The notes: generated by a model from the letters alone, not told the origin. Shown: positions 10,027-21,376, counted from the stretch's first letter. The stretch is 64,000 nucleotides of DNA from Plutella xylostella (GCF_932276165.1 NC_063982.1:2373501-2437500); one strand, 5' to 3'. Made by a program: numbers and translations.

Positions 10027-11595
10027 TTTTTGTTTGTAATAATTATATTTTTATTAGAGATAACTTGACACTGTGAATGAATCATAATTCCCTGCGTCCA
10101 AAACCCTGGACGCCGCTGCCGACTCGACTCTGGAGCGCTTAAAATGCTACAACCATAAAAGCAGCCATGGAAGTAAAAAAAAGACGGAAGGAATCTCGCA
10201 AACTAAAAAATGAGGCACAGCAATGGTGGCGACATGAGAGTGTGTGGGTGCGTAGGTGCGACGTGATTGGCGCGCGGCGGCAAACTGACTTACTTGAGTG
10301 TGATTGTGTGTGTGTCGGGTCGTCGCAACAATGAAATCGACTTACTTTGGGTGCCTCACTTTTTAGTTAGCGAGATTTCTTCCGTCTTTTTTTCCACTTC
10401 CATGGAAGCCGCATATTGCACAGAACCTGGTGGGACTTCACGAAACAAAAGAAATGCTGTTATCTGATTGGAACCTCCGTTTAAGCATTCTACTGGATTC
10501 ATCCAGTTTCGTACCGTTTAGATGACCCAATAGGGTCACTGAAGAGGTCATTCTTAAAAAAACTTTTAGAATGACCAAAGCCCGTAGCATATAAAGTTTC
10601 ATACAAAATCAATCGATGAATTTTACTTCACGTTCACGATGAAAATTTTGGCTAAAGGGTCTGTTAAACCTATATAATTTATGAAAATTGACTACCTACA
10701 AAAAATATCTTGTGCATAGAAACTTTGTTGGTCATGTTCACGTCATTTAGTACTATGGCGATACGTGTTATGAAGTTATGATTTTACGCATTTCCAAAAT
10801 TCGTTGAACCAAAGTGGTTTAGAATGACTCTTGAAAGTCCTGAGTCACCCGTTTACGGCTTACTATACCATATTTGCAACACCCTGTATTATATTATTAT
10901 TGGACCTAAACCCAGAGGTCCTACGTGGACAATTACCACGAACAATGTGGCCATAACATTTACGGTGCATTGTTGTAACATCCAACAGGCATTTTTTATG
11001 TTCAATATTGCTTCTACAAGCTTCACAAGTGCTTTTTTTAAGTTCAAATGAGAAGAAAAAAAGCTCGTTTCGTGATGAAAATGCACAACTGAACATAAAG
11101 TTCATTTGTAACGCTTAACTGAAAAGAGAGGTGTTATTAGTTGTGCTATAAGTCTGTGTGAGTGTTCAGTGGCATTGTAAGCACCGGCACATAATTTATT
11201 TATGAAACAATGTATGTATAATATATTATTATTTTTATTTGAATCATGATCTCACTAACCGCGATGGCGGACTTATCGCTTAAAACTATTTTTAAGACAA
11301 CCTTTGTGTGTATGTATATTTATGTGGTCAAATAGGGCCAAGTGTATTAAATAATTCAAATGCAATAACATTATATAAGAACTATAGTTTGCCCTGTTAG
11401 ATTAACAATATACGAACTTCTATCACTGAACTCGTATTTTTAATTACCTACATAGCTAGTTCTGTTAGAAGATTTGTAACTTTATTCATTGGCACAATGT
11501 TTGTCATTAGGTTAAATTTAAAACGGCTTGACAGTAAAAAAAATGCGGACAGTTTTTTGCTTTGTTTTTGTATGTGACACACCATCTTGTTCAAA
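10027..11595. other. no supported gene; scattered repeat ends
   Basis: No convincing coding frame on either strand. A mariner-type end (GCAACACCCTGTATTA) occurs at about 10876-10891, and an inverted LINE 3' UTR piece (AAGCGATAAGTCCGCCATCG on the minus strand) at about 11260-11281. Otherwise it is unique AT-rich sequence. Confidence 0.4.
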
Positions 11596-11839
11596 ACAAA
11601 CACTCACACCTTGTACTAATGTACTCCCTTGCGGGGTAGGCAGAGGTGCATTGCTGCACCCACCTTTCGCCAGTGTTATGTTAGTCCCAATGTTAGGGGG
11701 CGGGCCTATTGCCATTGACGGGCACATCCAAGACCCGAGAACAAATATCTGTGTTTAAACAAATATCTGCCCCAGCCGGGAATCGAACCCGGGACCTTCG
11801 GCTCAGTAGTCAGGGCCACTAACCACGCCAGTCGATCGT
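11596..11839 (-). mobile_element. tRNA-derived SINE, head A with tail 1
   Basis: A good copy of the 974-1243 structure, with B box GGTTCGATTCCCGGCTGGGG and tail CCCCGCAAGGGAGTACATTA. A few bases are missing in the A-box region of the head. Confidence 0.85.
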
Positions 11840-12020
11840 CACCATCTTGTTCGTCAATTGTTAATCTAGATTACCGTCTAATGGCGTCTTTTGAACAAGG
11901 GACAGGGTATCATTTCTAGGTAATGCAATACAGGATGTCCATAAAATGTTTATAGTCGCATAGTCCATTCTGCGCACGCGCTATTGCAGAGTCAGGTTTT
12001 ATCAGTGTTCGAGCCAATAT

Positions 12021-12140
12021 AAATATGTGGGAACATCTCACACACGGTCATCCGACCCCAAGCTAGGCAGAACCTGTGTTATGGGTATATCTACACAAAT
12101 ACATAGATAGATACATTTTGAATATATAAACGACAACCAG
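12021..12140 (-). mobile_element. SINE tail 2 fragment
   Basis: Tail 2 alone (CCTAGCTTGGGGTCGGATGA ... TCCCACATATTT). The upstream CTGGTTGTCGTTTAT links it to the head C subfamily at 47564-47805. The tRNA-like head is truncated. Confidence 0.7.
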
Positions 12141-12495
12141 ATAATATCACTGAACAAAGTAGAAGAACAAATTATGATATTATTAGAATTGGTTCACATT
12201 TCTAACAGAAATAATATTATATTGCTGAGATATAATTGAGTGTAAACAGGATCAAGACTATGCATTACATTTATTTATTTTTCATTGAACTAAGCTAAGG
12301 GGTTCCGGCTAAAATTGGGTGAAATTACGAATAAAGAAATTATTTAAAAACATACTCAATACGATAAGTAATAAACTGTGTTTTTTTAATTCAGGTAAGT
12401 ATAAGAATTTACTTAGCCATAATTGTTCTTTTTATTCAGGTATCAGAATGTAGCTATAATTATTAAGACTAGTATAATACATACTTTTTTTTTAG

Positions 12496-12712
12496 AGCGG
12501 TGGTAGCTCAGTCGGGTAAGCGCCCGCTTCTCACGCCAGAGACGCGGGTTCGAATCCCGGCGTTGACATGTACCAATGAGTTCTTTTAACTTAAGTACAA
12601 TGTATACCATCGCTCTTACGGTGAAGCAAAACATCGTGAGGAAATCTGCATATCTAGATCTAGCACATCTAGATATGTGAACCCACCAACCCGCAGTGGA
12701 CCAGGTATAGAA
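12496..12712 (+). mobile_element. tRNA-derived SINE, head B
   Basis: A box GGTGGTAGCTCAGTCGGGTA and B box GGGTTCGAATCCC are followed by the body CATCGCTCTTACGGTGAAGC, ATCGTGAGGAAA and AACCCACCAACCCGCAGTGG. It stops before the distal body present in the 15003 copy. Confidence 0.87.
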
Positions 12713-13786
12713 TGTTTAAGCTATATTGAACTGTTTTGTCCCTCCCTGTCAAAGAAAAAAATTGTAAGTATTTAACAAAAATCAATGGTTAGTCTTAAGT
12801 AAAACACAGAAACCGATAGTATTCAAGCAAGCATCCATCACCAACCATGACATGGCAAATTTTAGAAATTTAAGGAATTTAAAAATAGAAATGTTTTCTT
12901 AAACGCAACGGTTCAACAGTTTTCGGCCAGGTCGTGACAGTGACCCACAGATGACCCGTGTGAATCTTTGACATCGTGACATTTCATTTTCGAATTTGAA
13001 AATGGAATTGTACCTATTCGCTTCTTCTTTTATTCCTATCTGATACAAAAATGTGGCATATTGTATTGGCTGTACTAGAGAACAACTTTGGAATTCTGAG
13101 ACACTTATATAAAATAAATATTATAATATCGGAATAGTATGACGATGAATTTAACATAAAATTGCCCTGATACGCCGATCAAGTACCTGAAAAATTATAA
13201 TTAAAATCCTACATAGGTAAGTAGGTACCTATCTAGATTCTAGACAGATGCTGGTACCTATATGTAGGGCCATGGTGACCTGTCAATCTTTTTGATTAAC
13301 TCACTCAAGTGATCGCAAAGTCCAAACTGATCACATTTCAATATCCGTCAGGAACTGACGTCACGCGCCGCCGATTCGTGACTATTCTGTGTCACGTCAC
13401 GATCTGTCACGGGGAACGTTCCAATTTCAAAATTAGGCCATCCGTGATCCGAGTTAGATTTTTGTTTCTAATTGATTTTATTTTTAGAGACGAAGGCGAA
13501 AAAACTTTTAACCCGCGCCACAGATATTAAATTTAATACTTATCTAAGTAATAGCGACTTTCTTGAACGACTAAAACGGTGAAGAGTCTGGTTCGAATTC
13601 CAGCTAGAAAATATTATAGATAGATATTAAAACATATGACGCCGTTATTATTTGTACGTACTTAAGATCTCGGATGCGCCCGAAGAATCGATAAATAAAA
13701 TCGATCCTACAAACTATACTAACTAACTTTTTACTATTTTGATTATACACAAACATCTTCAAATCAATTATTACAGTATGTATACC
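12713..13786. other. no gene seen
   Basis: AT-rich, unique-looking. A CACGTCACGATCTGTCACGG-type patch near 13390-13415 contains several GTCAC/GTGAC half sites but no convincing element or open frame. Runs of GTAGGTA-like sequence occur near 13215-13265. Confidence 0.35.
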
Positions 13787-13974
13787 TCATCATCATCATC
13801 ACGACCCATTACGTCCCCACTGCTGGGGCACGGGTCTCCTTCCAATGAAATGAGGGTTTTAGGCCTAGTCCACCACGCTGGCCTAGTGCGGGTTGGTGGA
13901 CCCCTACACAAGCAAGCTTGTGTTGAGAGAGTTGTCGGGTAATTGGGCAACCCTACTGTCAGATGTTTTCAAGC
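13787..13974 (-). mobile_element. 5S-type SINE, 3' two-thirds
   Basis: It runs on the minus strand from a GAAAACATCTGACAGTAGGG-like start to the CCCCAGCAGTGGGG motif and an ATGATGATGATG tail. The 5S-like head is missing. Confidence 0.8.
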
Positions 13975-14297
13975 CAAATATACCTAATAGTGAATAATTC
14001 CCATTGTTACTATGTTACTTTCAAACAGAATCATTCTTTGTCCCTTTCTCATTGCGATCTATAAACATCCAGTCATAGACCTGAGAATCTTACACATAAA
14101 CTTAAAGCCCATTAGCGATATGCTAAATTACTTCCATAAGCACTAAACATCTTCAAAAGTTCAAACATACTTCCCCACAGATAATTACTGACTCTACCCA
14201 TTTGCTTTAAAGATTTAATTTCAATGACAAGGAATTGTAATTGAGTAATATGTATGTAGGTAGTGTTATTCGAATTATGTTCGTAAGTAAAAGGGTT

Positions 14298-14689
14298 AAG
14301 GTTGGTTTAGGAATGGTAAGCGTGAAACAAAGATCATTTTCACTTAAGGCGCCGTAGTAGTGAGCGGTGTATGTGAAGAGTCAAGATCATGCCATTGCTG
14401 AGATTACAATAGGTACATACACCTTATGTTGAAGGAAGATCAGCTGTAGTGTATTATAAAGCTTCCACTATATTATTGTATTTTTGACGTTTCCTGATGT
14501 CTGGTAAGTAAAGTTGGTTTTCCTTTGCAGTCATCAAATATGTATGGGATTTCGAATGTCAAAAAACCAATCATAACATGAACAGAGTATAGGTACCTAC
14601 TGCATGTTGTGGAAAATAATCATGTCAAAATATGCAGCTTAAAGTTGGTTTAGGAATGGCAAGTGTGAAACAAATATCATTTTCACTAA
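14298..14689. repeat. direct repeat of ~49 bp, 343 bp apart
   Basis: AAGGTTGGTTTAGGAATGGT at 14298 and AAAGTTGGTTTAGGAATGGC at 14641 start two near-identical ~49-bp segments, both ending ATCATTTTCACT. The DNA between shows no open frame or inverted ends. Confidence 0.6.
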
Positions 14690-15002
14690 CAAAATTACTA
14701 TAAATTGAGCTGTTATTTTTAAACAAAGTCTTATAATATAGCTTATACTTATACTTTTGGATACAATCGGTACATATCTACTTTTGGGGTCTTAATAGAA
14801 AAAGACAGTTTGGATCTGTATTAAATATATTTTAAGTACAAGAATGAGTCCTCAGTTACAGAGTTCATCCTGTAATTTATGGACTACCTACGAACCACAA
14901 CAATATGTTAACAACTAAACATATGCATCCTAAAATAGAATCGATGACCTGAGCAAGAATAAGGGTGAAACTAATTTGTTTTATAAAGAGAACTATCTAA
15001 CT

Positions 15003-15327
15003 AGAAGTGGTAGCTCAGTCGGGTGAGCGCCCGCTTCTCACGCAAGAGATGCGGGTTCGAATCCCGGCGCTGACATGTACCAATGAGTTATTTTAACTTA
15101 CGTACAATGTATACCATCGCTCTTACGGTGATGGAACACATCGTGAGGAAACCTGCATATCTAGATTTAGCACATCTAGATATGTGAACCCACCAACCCG
15201 CAGTGGACCAGCGTGGTGGGAAATGGTCCAAGCTTAGGAAGGCCCTTGGGATATGCACAAAGGTTCCACTCGAGAGAGCCAGGTGCAGGTACTTACACCC
15301 CCACAGAGATTAGAATAGAATAGAAAT
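15003..15327 (+). mobile_element. tRNA-derived SINE, head B, longest copy
   Basis: It has head B, then ATACCATCGCTCTTACGGTG, a palindromic ATCTAGAT...ATCTAGAT stretch, GTGGGAAATGGTCCAAGCTT, and a distal part (TATGCACAAAGGTTCCACTC) ending TTAGAATAGAATAGAA. The tail microsatellite is the same type that follows LINE 3' UTRs at 53030 and 53505. Confidence 0.88.
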
Positions 15328-15507
15328 ATACACATATACTTCTGGCACTCTCGTGTACCTATAGGTATAAGAAGCAACTAAACGTAACACTTTGTTATTA
15401 GTGGCACCCTCGTGTTTCATAATAAGTTCAAAAATAAATTCAAATTCATGCGGGGCATTTTATGTTCTTTTTCTTCAGTAAGTATTTGTGTTTTTTTTTG
15501 CTATTCT

Positions 15508-15690
15508 CGCAAGCTTTGTTTTGTCTTCAAAAAACCCGTAGGAATTGTGGGATAAAAAGCCTATCTGTTAATCCAGAGTTTCAGCTTCCTGCATACCAAG
15601 TTTCATGAAAATCAGTTGAGCAGTTTTATGTGAAAGAGTAGAACTAACAAACACAAATACGAAATTTCAAATCTTATTTCCTCGTAATAT
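15508..15690 (-). mobile_element. degenerate Helitron-like or related element
   Basis: It retains motifs homologous in layout to the Helitron family (GGGATAAAAAGCC, CATACCAAGTTTCATG, GTGAAAGAGTA), but it is too diverged to place its termini. It lies just upstream of a clean copy of that family. Confidence 0.45.
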
Positions 15691-15742
15691 TTATGTTGAG
15701 TTGTTGCACAATTTATAGCACTCAATCAGGTGCATCTAATTA

Positions 15743-15954
15743 TCCTAACTAATATTATAAATGCGAAAGTAACTGTGTCTGTCTGTCTGGTACTCTTTCA
15801 CGCCAAAACTACTGAACGGATTTGAATGAAATTTGCAATACATAATAATATGGTCTAGAGTCTAGACCCTGAGAAATAACATAGATTACTTTTTATCCCG
15901 GAATTCCCACGGGATAACTTTTTAAGGCGAAGTGAAGCTCGCGGGAACAGCTAG
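15743..15954 (+). mobile_element. non-autonomous Helitron-like element
   Basis: A complete short copy: 5' TCCTAACTAATATTATAAAT after A (15742), 3' GGGAACAGCTAG before T (15955). It has only a short TCTG tract, giving the length the 1782 copy would have without its microsatellite. Confidence 0.85.
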
Positions 15955-16232
15955 TATATTATATTAAAAGCATTTCCAATCGACCTACAGTCATTCTGTT
16001 GTCAAAAAATAATTAGGTAAGAATTATGATCAGTTAGGAAACACCCGAATTTGAGCATACACCGTCGGCGCCTTAACAGAAAACGAATAATGATTTAAGT
16101 TATTTAACGCTTATGAAATTTGAGCTTTAAAAGCTTCTGTCAAAGCTAAGTACACTCCAAGTTCTGAGCAAATATGTAAAGAAGCTTCGTCAGTAATTAT
16201 CGAAAAAATATGAAGGAGTCGAATGAATGCTC

Positions 16233-16300
16233 TCAGAATCTGCAAGCTGAAGTGGCAGTGGAAACGTATATGAGACGTCTGCCAAAGAGCCGACTACTGC
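16233..16300 (+). pseudogene. RTE-like LINE C-terminal fragment
   Basis: ATCTGCAAGCTGAAGTGGCA matches the segment translating as the ICKLKW motif in the better copy at 63476-63882. It is too short to be functional and lies in opposite orientation to the next fragment. Confidence 0.6.
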
Positions 16301-16344
16301 TGGGTTCAAGAGTTTTGGAGTCAAGCCCAGTTTCATAATCAGCC

Positions 16345-16508
16345 AATAATCATCCACTGGACATTGGCCTGGACATAGGCCTCTCCCATGGAGCGCCACA
16401 ACACTCCGACCTCGGCCTTCCTCATCCAGTCACTACCGGTACCCGCCTAAGGTCGTCAGTCGAGCGGGCAGGAGGACGTCCTACGTCTTCGTGGTCTCCA
16501 CTCGAGAA
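16345..16508 (-). pseudogene. RTE-like LINE 3' end fragment
   Basis: Minus-strand sequence corresponding to the family's WMRKAEDRVLW and VQQW-type end. It ends near CCAATAATCATCC instead of a full GATGAT tail. Frame breaks are present. Confidence 0.6.
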
Positions 16509-16513
16509 CTAGT

Positions 16514-16700
16514 CTAATACTTACTTACTTATTCCCAATCTCCGTGGGGAAGCAAAGGGCCGTCACTCTTTACGATCTTGGGCCAGCTCAGAGACATCCG
16601 CCGAAGACATCCCCGCCTGGCCAATTTCCTTCTTGACAGAGCGCTGCCATGTCTCTCGCGGTCTGCCGAGTCTTCGTCTTCTGCAGGATGCCATGTCAGT
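16514..16700 (-). pseudogene. second LINE family, C-terminal fragment
   Basis: The minus-strand frame reads RRRLGRPRETWQRSVKKEIG, then a Gln/Ala-rich stretch ending in a KEWR-like position where the Trp codon is now TGA. It is followed by GGGAATAAGTAAGTAAGT. The RPRETW...KE motif is common at the C-terminus of RTE/CR1-grade elements. This differs from the WMRKAEDR family beside it. Confidence 0.6.
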
Positions 16701-16739
16701 GTTTGTCAAGTCCAATAGACCATGATTAATTATGTATTA

Positions 16740-17401
16740 AAATAATAATATACGTATACCTAATCACCACTTTCAAAAATGCACGAATTAACTAACAGTA
16801 ACCCTCAGTAGGTACCTACGTACGTACTACATACATGAAGCTAACTATAGGTACGTATGCCACATGAATGAAAATTTTAAACCAACAAATATTTTTTTAT
16901 CTACATGCTAGTCTTTAAATACTTATTAAACATAAAATGTGATTCAGTCATAAATAATCAGGTAATTTGTATTAGCAATCGTTTAATGACCAAATTGTTT
17001 AATTTAATTACATTGCTTAGCCATAAACCTTTGATTGTTATGTTGTGCGTGCGCCTTAACATAATTTAATAAATTAAAAAATAAAATTTTTACTTTACCA
17101 CACAGCGAGTCAGGGTTGTCACAATGGGTCTTTACAGAAATGATTTATTTATTTATATTAATAAGTTTGTAGTAATTTTTTGATTGAACGTAATGATGAC
17201 AAATGAACAGATAAATATGTTGTTGTCTGAACAAATTTTGATTGAAACATACCTAAGAAAACTCTTGATAAAGTCAGTAAAGAAATAATAGCTAACAGAT
17301 TTTCAAAGAAACATTCAAACTTTTTTTTTCTGAGCTGTACTTATCACATTGTTAATATGTAGGTATATTATTTATACATTGTTATTTTTCCTTCTCTCGT
17401 A
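16740..17401. other. no gene seen
   Basis: AT-rich unique-looking sequence without open frames, inverted ends or recognised repeat motifs. Confidence 0.4.
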
Positions 17402-17527
17402 TTGGGGTCCACCAACCCGCACAAGGCCAGCGTGGTGGACTAGGCCTAAACCCTTCCTTCATTGGAAGGAGACCCGTGCCCCAGCAGTGGGGACGTGATG
17501 GGTGGTAATCATGTGTGATGATGATTT
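17402..17527 (+). mobile_element. 5S-type SINE, 3' fragment
   Basis: It starts within TTGGGGTCCACCAACCCGCA, continues through GGTGGACTAGGCCTAAACCC and CCCCAGCAGTGGGG, and ends in a TGATGATGAT tail. Confidence 0.8.
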
Positions 17528-17662
17528 TACCTTTACTTCGTAGGTAGCAAGCGGCAACCCTAACTATTTTACTGACGTGTAGACTGCACCCCGTTGATTT
17601 CGGTGCCTTCACAAGAACCTTATCGTGCCGAAGGTCCCAGGTTTAAATCATGACAGGGTCAG

Positions 17663-17845
17663 ACGACCGAATGGTGTAGTGGTTAGTGACCCTGACTGCT
17701 ATGCCGAAGGTTCCAGGTTCGATTTTCGGTCAGGGCAGATATTTGTGTGTACAGATAGCTGTATAGATATGTCAGCTGAACGATACCCATATTGCAGGCT
17801 CTGCCTAGCTTGGGGTTGGATGGTCATGTGTCGCCACATAATATA
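17663..17845 (+). mobile_element. tRNA-derived SINE, head A with tail 2, diverged
   Basis: Head GACCGAATGGTGTAGTGGTT is followed by a mutated B box (GGTTCGATTTTC). Tail 2 is CCTAGCTTGGGGTTGGATGG, ending in an ATAATAT stretch. It looks older than the 48477 copy. Confidence 0.8.
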
Positions 17846-17875
17846 ATATATTATTATTATTATTATTATTATACA

Positions 17876-18185
17876 GGGTGTATATTATGACTGATAATGT
17901 ATGCAGATGACAGAAAAAACGTACAGTGCCACAAACTTATCTGTTCCGGTGAGAGCGAACTAAATTGATCCATATCTCATTACTTACTAATGAATTGTAT
18001 ATTATAAAAGATTAGATGGGTTTATTAACACCGCAAGAGCGAATTAACAATACGAGCTAACTTAAAATCTTATAGAATTAAGAAATATTAGAGATTTATG
18101 TGAGCTGTCACCGGAACAGATAAGTTTGTGGCACTATACACTTTTATAGTTTTCAAAAATAGCAAAACCTATACTAGACGGGCAG
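17876..18185. mobile_element. CTAGTACAGG-family MITE interrupted by another MITE
   Basis: The left part holds GATAATGTATGCAGATGACA and the right part TAGCAAAACCTATACTAGAC. These two motifs are 60-90 bp apart in the uninterrupted copy at 50091-50258. Here they are split by the TA-flanked element at 17924-18136. Confidence 0.7.
17924..18136. mobile_element. Tc1/mariner-type MITE, TA target duplication
   Basis: The ends CAGTGCCACAAACTTATCTG and CAGATAAGTTTGTGGCACTA are inverted over ~29 bp (continuing TTCCGGTGA/TCACCGGAA), with TA on each side. The element is 213 bp and non-coding, with a sister copy at 36566-36790. TIR and TA target are as expected for Tc1/mariner derivatives. Confidence 0.85.
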
Positions 18186-18752
18186 GAAGTTACTTGGAAA
18201 TGTCAATATTCCATATTAGAGGTAGATAGATAAGCTTTGAAGGTATTGTACAATCTTTAGCATATCCCGTTAAATATTTGTCTACCTAACCTTTGTTTAA
18301 CTCACATTACTTCGAGATAAGTATGACCCAAGAAGTGAGTATACTTGCGACAACTAATAGGTGCAAACATCGCCTTTACAGGATTTTCCGTGTGGATTCC
18401 TGTATAATAACTATTAAAAACCTATTCAACGTTAAAACCCCGACATGCTACTAACATGTTGAACAGTTGAACCGATTTACATGAAACATGGCTAAGAACA
18501 CTTGGAGTAACTTTACCTGCTGTGACCCTAAAGAAGAAACGAAAATAATTTCAGTCGTTTGGGAGCTAAGCTACCACAGACAGATGATGATGATGATGAA
18601 GTCCTGTTATCCCTCATCAGGGACATAGGGCTCGAAGAAAGGAATTCCACTTCTCCCGATCCTGCGCGGCCGCTTCCAGGTGGTCCCAGCCGAGACCAGT
18701 CGATGCAGCCTCCGCCTCAACTGACCGCCTCCAGGTGGTACCACAGACAGAT
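18186..18752. other. no gene; short (GAT)n tracts
   Basis: Mostly unique-looking. A GATGATGATGATGA run at about 18585-18598 and CCACAGACAGAT motifs at 18578 and 18741 suggest remnants of LINE tails. No coding frame is supported. Confidence 0.4.
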
Positions 18753-18952
18753 ACTTCATCATCATCATCAGCCAATAATCATCCACTGCTGGACATAGGC
18801 CTCTCCCAAGGAGCGCCACAACACTCGGTCCTCGGCCTTCCTCATCCAACCACTACCCGCCACCCGCCTAAGGTCGTCAGTCCAGCGGGCAGGAGGGCGT
18901 CCCACGCTGCGTTTGCCTGTTCGTGGTCTCCACTCGAGAACTCGTCTACCCC
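18753..18952 (-). pseudogene. RTE-like LINE C-terminal fragment with (GAT)n tail
   Basis: The minus-strand open frame contains GRRVLEWRPR, GRPPARWTDDL and WMRKAEDRVLWRSLGEAY, then stops at a TGATGATGATG tail. This is the C-terminus of a LINE polymerase protein; the reverse transcriptase core is absent (5' truncation). The frame is intact across the fragment, so it is fairly young. Confidence 0.8.
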
Positions 18953-19018
18953 AACGACAACGACAGATACTTACACTCACAAAATCACACAGATATCTAC
19001 ACAGAATCTCTCCTAGTC

Positions 19019-19087
19019 ACGTGATTTGAGTGAGCGCGCCGCAAACTTTAGTTGTGTCTTGGCGTTCGCATCTTGCGCCCCGTGCTA
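19019..19087. mobile_element. TAGCACGGGGCGC-family MITE, one end
   Basis: CGCATCTTGCGCCCCGTGCT matches the right end of the copy at 6943-7068. The left terminal repeat is not present. Confidence 0.55.
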
Positions 19088-19173
19088 AGCCTTCATGTCT
19101 AGTGTTTGTGACCGAGTTGCTAAGAAGAAGTTCACTGACAAAATTCTAGCCTATGTACTCGTATATACATAAT

Positions 19174-19804
19174 ATACAGAATGTCGCAAAAGGTATGGTG
19201 TACTAAGCTGAAACCTATTTTTAACCGACTTCAAAAAAAGGAGGAGGTTCTCAATTCGTCGGGATATTTTTTTTTGTATGTTCACCGATTACTCCGCCGT
19301 TTATGAACCGATTTTGAAAATATTTTTTTTGTTGTATTGGATTGAGCTCCCAGGTGGTCCCAATTTTTTTTCAGAATTTTATCTCACCCCTAAGGGTGGG
19401 TAAAGGGTAAAGGGGTAAAAACAGAGTATGAATTTCCATTTTGGACACATATTAACCGATTCTAATGAAATTAAGAACGTACATATAGTTCTTATAACAA
19501 AAAAATATGATAGAAGTTGGTGCCATATTTCTTCAGATTACTTTGTCACCGCACCAACATCAAAAAAGAACAGTTCCTGCTTAGGTATATTTGTACTGTC
19601 ACATATAATTTGTGTGAACCTTAAATTATTTCTTACATTTTAGTGGTTTTTTGAAGTCGGTTTTTTAATTTTTTTAATTATTTCTATTGAGAATGGTTTT
19701 TTTCCGCGACTTTTAACATTCTGATTTCAAAACCGGGCTTAGATATATTATGCTGCACACGTAGATTTCGGCTTAGTACCTATACCCTTTTTGCAACACC
19801 CTGT
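19174..19804. mobile_element. mariner-like MITE split by a second element
   Basis: The outer ends TACAGAATGTCGCAAAAGG and TTTTTGCAACACCCTGTG, with interior AACATTCTGATTTC and TATTATGCTGCACACGTAG, match the 7931-8042 and 47835-48088 family. A 440-bp insertion (19223-19662) separates the two arms. Confidence 0.7.
19223..19662. mobile_element. TIR element, AACCGACTTCAAAA ends
   Basis: The left end AACCGACTTCAAAAAAAGGA and right end TTTTTTGAAGTCGGTT are inverted. GGAGGTTCTCAATTCGTCGG follows the left end. The open frame inside (19428-19643) is short with no domain. A stray end of the same family is at about 20336-20388. Confidence 0.75.
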
Positions 19805-20387
19805 GTTAGGACTAGTAGGTATAGTGACTAACAATCTATTGTAAATATAGATAGATACGTAAGTTAGCAGGTGTGGCCAATCTATGGCCCAGTTGTTAGG
19901 GAGTGTAAAAGGAATCTAGTTACATTCAAATTTCTTAGGTGTCCCATTATATTGGCAATTTATGTATTCTGTACCGTAATATATCTCTGTGCTGTTCGTG
20001 AATTGCATTAGGTATTAGGTATTTAAATTATATAAAGTAAGTATTTCTTATACTTAGTTATAGAAAAAGGGAGGGCAACCAGAGCCCATTATAATAATAC
20101 ATAAAGTAAATATTGTATGCTTACTTTAAGTGCATCTAATTGTAGCAAGTTTTACCGATTACATAACAATTTGCATGTAACAAGCACAGCTGCGGTGGTC
20201 GTGTCGGCATTTCTCATTACTTATTGTGACTAATAAGGTCCTAAATGAGTCAGTCGCCATTTTGTTTGTTGTATGAACAAGAATTTTCTGCGGTTTAGTG
20301 GTCGGCAGGTTACTTTAGCTTATGAAAAAAAAACATACATACAGACGAATTGAGAACCTCCTCCTTTTTCCGAAGTCCGTTAAAAAT

Positions 20388-20577
20388 TGCTGTACCAGCG
20401 AGCTTCTTTCCCGTGGGAATTCCGAGATAAAAAGTAGCCTATGTTCTTTCTCAGAGTCTAGACCATATGTATACCAAATTTCATTCAAATCCGTTCAGTA
20501 GTTTTGGCGTGAAAGAGTAACAGACAGACATACACAGTTACTTTCGCATTTATAATATTAGTTAGGATTAGGATGGA
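20388..20577 (-). mobile_element. non-autonomous Helitron-like element, 3' end decayed
   Basis: A minus-strand copy with an intact 5' terminus (TCCTAACTAATATTATAAAT) and core motifs. The 3' hairpin/CTAG terminus is mutated and runs into the AACCGACTTC-family fragment. Confidence 0.75.
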
Positions 20578-20650
20578 TATATGAAAAGTTTCGGGGCGCT
20601 CTGCTACGTTAAACACGACTCCATCTCGTTTTGTTAAACTTACAGGGCTT

Positions 20651-20905
20651 CAAGTCTGCTAAGGAATAGCGGTTCAATGCTGTGTCGTCTGAATAGTTTT
20701 CCGACTTTAGGTATCCGTTTTCACTTGGTTAGTGAGTCCCAGTAGTGCAATATGAAACACTTAACACTTATTACTGTTTATTAACGTTAGTTCTTTAAAA
20801 AATATGCAATAAATATTCTCTAAAACGCAGATAATGAATGAATGCCTACAGTGCGAAACCAATGCTGCCGACACACAACTGTGCCGCCATTCCTTAGCAG
20901 ACTTG
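20651..20905. mobile_element. foldback MITE, CAAGTCTGCTAAGGAAT ends
   Basis: CAAGTCTGCTAAGGAATAGC at the left pairs with CCATTCCTTAGCAGACTTG at the right, about 255 bp in total. The interior has no coding frame. Confidence 0.75.
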
Positions 20906-21172
20906 GGGCCCAGATTGCATGAACAAATGATAACTCTCACCCGTTGAGTTTTCGTCAAGGTAGAGTTGCCTTCCTTGTGTAGCAGTTATGAAAACGTATG
21001 ATTGGATTCCGGTGGTAAGTGAACGGTCTAATTCTTATAATTTTGATGATTAATCAATTATAACTCAAATAAATACCTAATTACCTTTTCGTATCCTTTT
21101 TTCCGCATAGAATGCCAGTAATTTAGGAGGTACCTACTTATAAATATGTAAAATGTAGAGGAAATTTTATTA

Positions 21173-21376
21173 CACTCACGCAATGAAAAAGTTCCACTCA
21201 CAAAATGCCGACACCAAACGACACCAATTTTTTCAAACATTTAACGAACAAAATGTAGTTCATTTAGTTGGTAATATAATGATTCTTTGTTAAATAACTT
21301 CAATGTTACAGAAGGTTTTCAGTTTAGGACCAATTTGGTGCTTTTGTCAGTGGAACCCTTTCATTGCCCGTGAGTG
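21173..21376. mobile_element. foldback MITE, CACTCACG...GTTCCACT ends
   Basis: The left end CACTCACGCAATGAAAAAGT continues TCCACTCACAAAATG. The right end AGTGGAACCCTTTCATTGCC continues CGTGAGTG. Inner arms GACACCAA/TTGGTGC also pair. Shorter or partial relatives lie at 28590-28658, around 4303-4738, 5750 and 22410. Confidence 0.75.
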
